This document shows, piece by piece, positions 7,913 to 13,772 of a stretch of DNA of 13,772 bases. Under the pieces are notes generated by a model. The model searched no databases. It was not told the origin of the DNA and saw nothing but the letters and a program-made list of their open reading frames with translations. This stretch comes from Rodentolepis nana (taxonomy: Eukaryota; Platyhelminthes; Cestoda; Cyclophyllidea; Hymenolepididae). How positions within the stretch are numbered: the first letter of the stretch is position 1; every line of letters starts with the position of its first letter. A program made the translations under genes and the position numbers. The stretch is taken from positions 1-13,772 of the forward strand of contig UZAE01014525.1 of assembly GCA_900617975.1 (NCBI GenBank), written 5' to 3'.

Positions 7913-8242
7913 TATTTGTTTATTTATTTATATCAAATGGCAGGCGTTTTGATAGTTATCGTTAGCCCTTTAGTTGACTTCGGGCTTCACAGAGGAGGAG
8001 GCGTGGGACGTCAAAATCACAAAAAGTTGAGAGAGAGATGAGTGATTCACTGATTTAAAAGAGACGAACGCAACGGTTGAGAAAAAGTCCGGGTGAGTAC
8101 AGTTGAAGTGGTGGAATATGACATCCAGTGGGGTAATGCTAGTTTGAAGTCAGAGGCCAACTGCCGATTTACCGACTTTTTTGCCGTATGAGTATATGTT
8201 GCCCAAGGTGCACCACGTGGATGTAAGACTATCGCATACCCC
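7913..8242 (-). repeat. Copy 5 of the SINE-like family, with 9-bp flanking duplication
   Basis: Full-length minus-strand copy with a clear tail (TTTATTTATTTATATCAAAT), the 3'-proximal arm TAGTTGACTTCGGGCTTCAC, the purine-rich middle, and the head GCCGTATGAGTATATGTTGC with GGTGCACCACGTGG. One CpG in the head hairpin has become CA/TG. The splice-donor-like site is altered to GGATGTAAGAC. It is flanked by the direct repeat TGATTTCAT, which fixes both boundaries and makes insertion by transposition very likely. Confidence 0.95.
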
Positions 8243-8251
8243 TGATTTCAT
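8243..8251. repeat. Target-site duplication, right arm, of copy 5
   Basis: TGATTTCAT, identical to 7904-7912, directly follows the head end (CGCATACCCC). Confidence 0.75.
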
Positions 8252-8421
8252 CATAACATTAACTTTCTGTGAAATGTCTTTTATGAATCCTAGAATGTTA
8301 GAGTAGTACTAAGTGAATGCTTAACTTTCCGTTATGGGTAGCATAGACGATGGCGAACAGAAAAATCTTAATCGTATTCACTGACATACTCTAGGAAAGT
8401 TTTCGACTTTGAAGAATAAAA

Positions 8422-8455
<34 letters not shown>

Positions 8456-8650
8456 TAGATTTCGAATATCCTTCTAGTTGATATCCTATATGAGAACTAA
8501 ATAGCGTGGGTAGAGTCTGGATCAGTGCATGTGCCCTAATGGAACTTGACATCTTGACATTTGTTTGGTTGAGTTACCAAACTCATCATGTTCACATCAA
8601 AGATGCTTTAATATGAGGAAGGCTGCTTAAGAGACCTCTGATCTATTAAA
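8252..8650. other. Unique spacer containing a long (TA)n run
   Basis: No gene or element copy is visible. The spacer lies between head-to-head copies 5 and 6 and holds the TA microsatellite at 8423-8453. Confidence 0.45.
8423..8453. repeat. (TA)15 microsatellite
   Basis: Fifteen uninterrupted TA dinucleotides, the longest perfect microsatellite in the window. It is self-complementary and can extrude as a cruciform. Confidence 0.95.
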
Positions 8651-8657
8651 TTTAAGA
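8651..8657. repeat. Probable target-site duplication, left arm, of copy 6
   Basis: TTTAAGA abuts the first GG of copy 6 exactly and recurs at 8982-8988 right after its A-rich tail. At 7 bp in AT-rich DNA the match is suggestive, but its exact abutment supports it. Confidence 0.55.
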
Positions 8658-8981
8658 GGTGTGAGATAGACTTACCTCGACGTGGTGCACCCTGGGTAAC
8701 ATATACTCATACGGCAAAAAGGTCTATTAACTGGCAGTTGATTTCTGACTTCAAACTACCATCTCCCCACTGTATGTCACCTACGACTACTTCCACAGTA
8801 CTCACCTCACCTTGTTCTACTTTTATGTCTGTCTCTTTTACATCTTTGAAACATTCTTCTGTTCCCCCCTCTCCTCCCGACATTTTTCATTCTGATGTTC
8901 CTTTCTCTTTGTTATCCCTGAAGTCAACTAAAGGGCTAGTGAAAACTATCGAAATTCCTGCCATTTGATGTAAAAAAATGC
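8658..8981 (+). repeat. Copy 6 of the SINE-like family, with probable 7-bp duplication
   Basis: Full-length copy: GGTGTGAGATAGACTTACCT, then GACGTGG, GGTGCACC, a hairpin with one CpG changed to CA (AACATATACTC), one unit with GCAGTTGATTTCTGACTTCA, the pyrimidine-rich middle and CTGAAGTCAACTAAAGGGCT. It ends CCTGCCATTTGATGTAAAAA followed by AATGC. The AACGCC block near the end is degenerate (AATTCC). A 76-codon frame at 8738-8968 is merely the repeat translated. Confidence 0.94.
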
Positions 8982-8988
8982 TTTAAGA
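8982..8988. repeat. Probable target-site duplication, right arm, of copy 6
   Basis: TTTAAGA, identical to 8651-8657, follows the A-rich tail of the copy. Confidence 0.55.
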
Positions 8989-9360
8989 CTTATTCATGAC
9001 GATACAAGATAGAAAGAAATGACGTTTGCAAGAGGAAGAACGATGGGTCTTGTGGGACTAAGCCCTCGAATCAAACATGCTATGACCTTGCAAGAATACT
9101 CTGAAAGAATTTGTAGGCACATCAATAAGTATTTACTTAACTTTAGATGCAAATTGCTTTACGCACAAATTGAACATGAAGATGTTAAATGCCCAATTCG
9201 TCTTAACTTGAGTGAGTATACACTGTAAATTACATCAGGGAAAAAGAAAGTGTACATCCCAACGCGCATACAGGTCATTGAGCAATCATTATATCTCCGC
9301 TTCTCCTTAAGTGAAATACATCATCTCCATTAAATTTCTCCAGTTTCGGTTGAATTTAAA
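8989..9360. other. Mostly unique sequence with one short open frame
   Basis: A 69-codon ATG-initiated frame on the plus strand (9019-9228) gives a plausible-looking basic peptide and contains a donor-like GTGAGT at 9212-9217. Frames of this length arise repeatedly by chance in a window of this composition, I recognise no domain, and no matching exon could be paired with it. I do not call a gene here. Confidence 0.35.
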
Positions 9361-9365
9361 TCAAT

Positions 9366-9402
9366 AGAGAAAGAGAGGAAGAGAGGGAGCGAGAGAGGAA
9401 AG
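9366..9402. repeat. Imperfect (GA)n purine tract
   Basis: GAGAAAGAGAGGAAGAGAGG and onwards, an almost pure purine run on the plus strand. It is the first of several strand-asymmetric tracts between here and 9720. Confidence 0.8.
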
Positions 9403-9487
9403 CTAGAAATCGACATTCGGGGCATAAATGATTCATTACTAACTAGCAAAGTTGTTTTTTTCGTCTCCTTGCCACGCTTCACCCCTC

Positions 9488-9506
9488 ACCCCACCCCACC
9501 CCACCC
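9488..9506. repeat. Second (CCCCA)n pentamer block
   Basis: Three to four CCCCA units lie within a longer C-rich run (9480-9514). It is the same pentamer as at 4172-4197. The minus strand is G-rich in the quadruplex pattern. Confidence 0.8.
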
Positions 9507-9615
9507 TACGCCCACTTTCTCCAAATCTCCAGACACGCATACAAAGACTCTTCTGACTGACTAAAGGAGCAACGTTGTTGTATTTTTTTTCTCTCTTCTG
9601 TACGGCTGCTGCAAT

Positions 9616-9650
9616 GAAGAGGGAGGGAGAGAGAGAGAGAGAGAGAGAGA
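9616..9650. repeat. (GA)n microsatellite preceded by GGGA units
   Basis: GAGGGAGGGA leads into about ten perfect GA dinucleotides. The polypurine strand is the plus strand. Mirror symmetry of the GA run makes triplex (H-DNA) formation possible. Frames on both strands here (9561-9772) are low-complexity artefacts. Confidence 0.9.
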
Positions 9651-9678
9651 TAGGACGAAAAAGTAAAGGAGGATGCTT

Positions 9679-9710
9679 GGGAGGGAGGGAGGGAGGGAGA
9701 GAGAGAGGGA
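9679..9710. repeat. (GGGA)n and (GA)n compound microsatellite
   Basis: About five GGGA units (GGGAGGGAGGGAGGGAGGGA) followed by GAGAGAGAGGGAG and then a run of nine A. Together with 9616-9650 it forms a polypurine zone of about 100 bp. Confidence 0.9.
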
Positions 9711-9739
9711 GTGAAAAAAAAACAACGCCTGGAGGAGTT

Positions 9740-10093
9740 GATGAGTCATTTCCGTTTTACTACTTTGGTTGATTCGCAGGAGATAGAGTTAGTCTTGATC
9801 ATAGAGCCAGTCAGGGAAAGGTAGCTAAATTCTGCTGAAATGGCCAAATAAATGGCTAATTTTAACGCATACTAAAATAAAAGTTCAGGAACCATTTGAG
9901 CTTGAAGCTTATGACAAAAGTTAAAACCGCAACAAAAAATCCAAAATTTGCGTAAAATTAAGCAGGCATTTACAATTAAAAATATGATGTAGTAAGATGC
10001 TCTGCTTATACTAATTAATGGAGGCGTAAAAACCTCTTAAATTGTCGATTTCTAGTCTTTTAGTTACTCGCAAATTTTTGATTTACATTTTTT
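9740..10093. other. AT-rich sequence without identifiable features
   Basis: No open frame, RNA gene or repeat could be supported in this stretch leading up to copy 7. Confidence 0.4.
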
Positions 10094-10410
10094 TAATTAT
10101 TTCAAATGGTAGGCTTTTTGACAGTGTTCATTAACCCTATAGTTGACTTTGGGCTTCACAGAGGGGAGAAACAGACAAAGTGAGAATGAGCTGAGAGGGG
10201 GAGGAGCAGAGTGATTCAAGGATACAAAAGAGACAGACAAACACAAAGGCAGAGAAAAGGAAAGATGAGTGCTGTGGAAGTGGTGGAATATGGTATACAG
10301 TCGATTCATCGTAGTTTGAAGTCAGACGTCAATTGCCAGTATATTGACTTTTGCCGTATGAGAATACGTTGTGCAGGGTGCACCTCGTGGAGGTAAGCCT
10401 AACGCACACC
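10094..10410 (-). repeat. Copy 7 of the SINE-like family, more diverged
   Basis: Minus-strand copy. On the plus strand it begins TAATTATTTCAAATGGTAGG, carries TAGTTGACTTTGGGCTTCAC, a purine-rich middle (AAGAGACAGACAAACACAAA), GCCGTATGAGAATACG, GGTGCACCTCGTGG and GGAGGTAAGCCTAACGCACA. Substitutions are more frequent than in the other copies (for instance GGCTTTTTGACAG in place of GGCGTTTTGATAG), so it may be an older insertion. No target-site duplication was found. Short frames on both strands (10097-10309 and 10211-10396) are repeat translations. Confidence 0.92.
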
Positions 10411-11665
10411 CTATTGAATTCTTATATTCCTCTTATTGATGGGAACAAAGGCGTTAATTTTATCGTGTGAACTTTGACCTCGTGGACAGGCATATTGGCA
10501 AGCGTGGCACCGTCGCCTAACGACTTTTAGTGCTTCATTTACTAATCATCATGCAATATTCAACCCAGAGAACGAGAGGCCATTACTGCTGAAAATTTTT
10601 TGCAGTCTTATGACATTTTCTTCAATATTTAGTCTACGATGATTCCGTTTATTAAAAAAGAGCCACTTTGTTGATTATCCATGTAACTATGTAGAGACTG
10701 CATTCATAATCAACCGAACGAGTATTTGCAATTAAAACACACTTTAGTTTCTTTTATTCTATTTTTAATGTTAAGAAAGTGAATATTTAGTCGATGCCAA
10801 AATATTTCTTTATCTTGTTTCCACTTAACAAGATCTGCAATATTTTTATTAACCAACTCCAGTTATAAAGTCCACTATTTGTGTTCTGCAGAAAAGGGAA
10901 GAAAATTCGATTAAGGAAGTCTGTTTCCACTAACGTAGAAGTTCTAGACTATGAATTACGAATAACAGTTTATGTAGACAGACAAATCACGCTTTTGAAT
11001 ACCATTTCTACTTATAAATTTAAGTAGCATGTAATAAAGTAGTGAAGACAGTTTTAAAGGATGCTTTTTAATTAGTGCTTGTCATTGGTATTGAGATCAG
11101 AATTTATTAAGAACCATAAGTTAATCTTTTTTTAATAACATTAATTAAAGACTTACTGAGAAGACGCAGTTCACTTTTAAGGAGACAGTATTTCCACAAT
11201 TTGCTTGGACCCATGAACGACTTACTTATCAGTGATGCCATTTTGGAAAATTACCTTAATTTATATATACACTAGGAAATATTGGTCGTGTCAATAAGAA
11301 ATTGACCATTTTCATATTTGACACATAAGATCAGTTTGTGTTCAGTCATGGTGAAGAAAAGACACTGTACGTTCTTTTACAGTAATAGAATAATCGTCCA
11401 ACATTATTTATTAGTAATAAATTTGCCTGTATTATTTTTGGTAGAAAGAGGCGAGACATTAGAAGCTGCTTAACTTTCCTCAGGCCCCAAATGCCTGAAT
11501 GCAAACTAAAATCATTGCTGAAATTCCTGGCCAAGTTTTTGCAGTCGACCGATGTCTAGTAGGGTATATTTGGTTGAGATTTAAAAGCTTCTCCGAAATT
11601 AAGGCGATTGCCAAATTTTGATGAATCGGATTCTCGCTTTGCCTGTGAAACTAGTCTTTCCATAG
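10411..11665. other. Unique AT-rich sequence, nothing identified
   Basis: More than 1.2 kb with no repeat copy, RNA gene or convincing frame. A 62-codon minus-strand frame (11346-11534) is of chance length. This is the longest part of the window free of the interspersed family. Confidence 0.4.
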
Positions 11666-12157
11666 TTAACTGTGGAGATATATCAAAACCGCATTCGTGA
11701 AATTAAAAGAGTGGTTACTTGGGTGTTGCCCCCTCGACTCTTATCGTTTGACATAGGTGAGGAGGGAAAGACTTGCATTGTCTTTACAACCAATCAGCTA
11801 TTTTTACAGCTAAATCTTACTGGCCAAGGAAGTGAATGGTTTAGGGCATGCTTCAAGTACTGGCTTTCTCCTAATCAAACTCCCAGTTGATAGAGGGTAC
11901 GTGAAATAATCGATTATTGATTACTTAAAGAGTGCAAAGCAGTCACAGCCAAGGCTTATTGTTGATACTTGAGATGCTAAACCAGAGAAGAGAGAATTTT
12001 TCAACATGGTAATGACCGGTCTCCATACAATCCAAGAATTCAACCCGGAGGTTCTACCCCACAATCCATATCCGCCAAGATTCATCCCACAACACTATTG
12101 CTATTTCCTATTCATGGGACACACTCTTAGAGAAAAACTAAATGGAATATCACCTGG
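11666..12157 (+). other. Candidate two-exon coding segment (exons 11666-11756 and 11974-12157)
   Basis: The first frame opens directly after a pyrimidine-rich acceptor-like site (GTCTTTCCATAG, ending 11665) and reaches a donor-like AG|GTGAGG at 11756/11757. The second lies between an acceptor-like TTGATACTTGAG (ending 11973) and a donor-like CTGG|GTGAGT (12157/12158), with stop codons just outside both sites. Joining 11756 to 11974 keeps the frame, leaving a 217-bp GT-AG intron. The peptide includes WVLPPRLLSFDI before the junction and DAKPEKREFFNM from it, then MTGLHTIQEFNPEVLPHNPY and GHTLREKLNGIS. I recognise no domain. There is no ATG in the first part, so it would be internal exons. Each part alone is of chance length, and only the matching splice sites and phase raise it above background. 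Confidence 0.2.
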
Positions 12158-12161
12158 GTGA

Positions 12162-13125
12162 GTAATTTGCTTAAAAATAGCAAATTTGACAGAAAAGACC
12201 ACCGACAAAACAAGAGCGAATGCTGGCCAGATACACTTAATTTAAAAGTGAATAACACCTTATGTCGCCCCAAATACCAAACGAAAAAGTCATGAGGTAT
12301 CAGTATATCAACAACGAGATAGATAGGGCAATAGAAAAGTAGTTCCCATTGGGGTCAAATTGTTCAACAACGATTTGAGTTGTCACCCATGGTAAGCCTT
12401 AGAGCTTAATTATTTGAATGGTATGTTAGTGATGGTCCACTCAGATCGTTGCAAAGATAGCCACCGCCATATCTAAAATCTGATCCTGAGTCATAAAAGA
12501 AAGTTGTTGGTTGTTTGGAGGGAAATAATTCAACCAAAGGGTCGGAACGAATTGATCAACATATTCCAGACAATGCAGCATTAGAATAAAAAACAATATA
12601 GTTTGGAAATGGCCGACAAAGCTTTAGCCTTGGAAAGTGGATCCTTAGAACTTGAAGTTTGGAGAATGCAGTAACAAGTCGAATATTAAGTTTTTTTAAG
12701 ATTCTCCAGTGATGTACCTGACAACCCTTTTTTGCATCCCCATTTGAGTACTCTATTATCCGTGTTTAATATTTTTAAACCTTGGATTTTTACCAATGTA
12801 AATGAGATGCATTGTTAATTGACTTTTCCGTTTTCATTCTGCTTAGGATTAATTAAGCTGAAAAAAATTCACTTTTGACACATCACTCATTAACACATTG
12901 GAGATTAGATTGTATTAAATTAAATTAAATCAAATTAATACTGACTGTTTTCCTAAAACGAACTTTGCATTTAAAACCATGTTCACAGTGAATAGTTACG
13001 AAATTATTGTTATTGTGGTCATTCAAAGCATTGATTGCTTTTATTTTAGATGGTCAACTCTTTAGCAAACAAGGTAGCAGGGAATATTTGCAACATTTCT
13101 TCACAAGTCTTTTAACGCCTGAATT
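12162..13125. other. AT-rich sequence, no supported gene
   Basis: Short coding-like patches appear near 12485-12585 and 12606-12675 but are broken by stops and change frame. A possible last exon for the preceding candidate could start after CATATTCCAG (12569) and stop at TAG 12625-12627, which keeps phase but is only 18 codons. The rest is unremarkable apart from the ATTAA repeat at 12914-12938. Confidence 0.3.
12914..12938. repeat. (ATTAA)n pentamer repeat
   Basis: About four to five ATTAA units with one C substitution (ATTAAATTAAATTAAATCAA). Confidence 0.8.
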
Positions 13126-13138
13126 ATTTTTTGAAAAA
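13126..13138. repeat. Target-site duplication, left arm, of copy 8
   Basis: ATTTTTTGAAAAA, 13 bp, directly before the GG start of copy 8 and repeated exactly at 13459-13471 after the tail. This is the longest and clearest duplication in the window. Confidence 0.85.
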
Positions 13139-13458
13139 GGAGTGTGCGATAGACTTACCTCCACGTGGTGCATCCGGGGCAATGTATACTCATACGGCAA
13201 AAAAGTCTATTAACCGGCATTTGACTTCTAACTTCAAACTACCACGACCCCCCTGGTTGTCATATTTGGCCCCATTAACAATACTCACCTTACCTTTTCC
13301 TCTACCTTTGTGTCTGCCTGCCTCATTTACACCTGTGAATCGCTCTTCTGTTCCCCACTCCACGACTTTCTGCTACTTTGATGAACCTTCCCTCTGTAAA
13401 GCCCGAAGTCAGCTCCAGGGCTAATGATAATTATCAAAACGCCTGCCATTTGAAATAA
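13139..13458 (+). repeat. Copy 8 of the SINE-like family, with 13-bp flanking duplication
   Basis: The best-bounded copy, 320 bp between the direct repeats. It starts GGAGTGTGCGATAGACTTAC and contains CCACGTGG, a mutated second palindrome (GGTGCATCC), the hairpin TGTAT-ACTC-ATACG, one unit TCTATTAACCGGCATTTGAC, a pyrimidine-rich middle, and GCCCGAAGTCAGCT. It ends AACGCCTGCCATTTGAAATA. The outer inverted pair is ATAGACTT (13149-13156) with AAGTCTAT (13203-13210). Frames at 13007-13213 and 13131-13424 are the flank and repeat translated and should not be read as proteins. Confidence 0.95.
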
Positions 13459-13471
13459 ATTTTTTGAAAAA
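13459..13471. repeat. Target-site duplication, right arm, of copy 8
   Basis: ATTTTTTGAAAAA, identical to 13126-13138. Confidence 0.85.
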
Positions 13472-13772
13472 ATGTACCCAATCGCACTCACGTATGACTC
13501 ACAGCAGACCCTACGCTCCCGACTTGATCAGTTTTAGTGGTGTATCATGCGAAGGTTATGAACACGTATTGGACATGTATCAAGCGTGACAGCAGCGCCT
13601 CCTTTTACGAGTCTAGTACCAAAAGGGATTAGTTTGAAAGAGGAACGTAAGGTCCTGTAGGACGTCAAAGGGTTAAGACTGAAAGTTGTTCAATATCATT
13701 TAAGAATTATTCGTCTTCTCAACCACTTGGAAAATAACGCGATTGAAATGGTGAAATCGTCTATAATGATTT
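13472..13772. other. Right-edge sequence with a small hairpin
   Basis: No gene could be supported. A GTCCT-GT-AGGAC hairpin lies at 13652-13663, followed by GTCAAAGGGTTAAGAC, which loosely resembles the TCAACTAAAGGGTTAATGA block near the 3' end of the interspersed family. That could be a decayed fragment, but the match is short. Confidence 0.35.

Noticed and set aside
7515..7965. Pair of ~100-codon frames on opposite strands
   Set aside because: They overlap each other, are within chance length, and the plus-strand one runs into copy 5 of the interspersed family.
9013..9228. 69-codon ATG frame with a donor-like GTGAGT
   Set aside because: Many frames of this length are expected by chance. 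The upstream acceptor (TACAAGATAG) is poor, there is no partner exon, and I recognise no domain.
9561..9772. Open frames of Ser/Leu and Glu/Arg repeats
   Set aside because: They are produced by (GA)n and (GGGA)n microsatellites, which lack stops on either strand.
10097..10396. Overlapping open frames on both strands (70 and 61 codons)
   Set aside because: Both are translations of copy 7 of the interspersed family, with a low-complexity Ser/Leu or Lys/Arg bias from the purine/pyrimidine-rich middle.

Overview
The window looks like non-coding, repeat-rich nuclear DNA of a eukaryote, most likely an invertebrate animal. It is AT-rich and has no dense gene layout and no recognisable complete protein, rRNA or tRNA gene. 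It carries many microsatellites, (CCCCA)n blocks and 9-10 base G/C homopolymers, and one ambiguous base (N at 4171). I cannot name the species from the sequence.

The dominant content is one family of short interspersed elements, eight copies of about 310-330 bp: 1782-1929 (-, internally deleted), 2863-3660 (+, expanded to about 800 bp by a tandem array), 6266-6590 (+), 6913-7220 (-), 7913-8242 (-), 8658-8981 (+), 10094-10410 (-) and 13139-13458 (+). Read in the + sense of the family, a copy has: a GG-initial, strongly conserved head (GGTGTGCGATAGACTTACCT, then the overlapping palindromes CCACGTGG and GGTGCACC, then a CGTAT-ACTC-ATACG hairpin); a GTCTATTAACTGGCAGTTGA/CTTCTGACTTCAAA unit; a pyrimidine-rich middle of roughly 120 nt; a GAAGCC(C/T)GAAGTCAACT arm that is the inverse of the unit; and an end reading GCCATTTGATATAAATAAA. 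Three copies are flanked by clear direct repeats of 7, 9 and 13 bp. Variable duplication length, a fixed 5' end and an A/T-rich 3' tail point to a SINE-like retroposon. I see no convincing tRNA, 7SL or 5S promoter, so the class is unproven.

Layout: 1-1781 holds a weakly coding-like frame on the minus strand (651-1193). 1782-3660 has a deleted copy and the expanded copy. 3661-5515 has polypyrimidine and (CCCCA)n tracts, microsatellites, three 10-base G/C runs and a G-quadruplex-type motif. 6266-8981 is a cluster of four copies in alternating orientation. 9361-9720 is a polypurine/polypyrimidine zone. 10094-10410 is another copy. 10411-13125 is mostly unique AT-rich DNA in which two short frames (11666-11756 and 11974-12157) can be joined as candidate exons. 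13139-13458 is the last and best-bounded copy.

No gene cooperation or operon can be inferred. Apart from two low-confidence exon candidates, every open frame seen is either a translation of the repeat or of a length expected by chance in this much AT-rich sequence.
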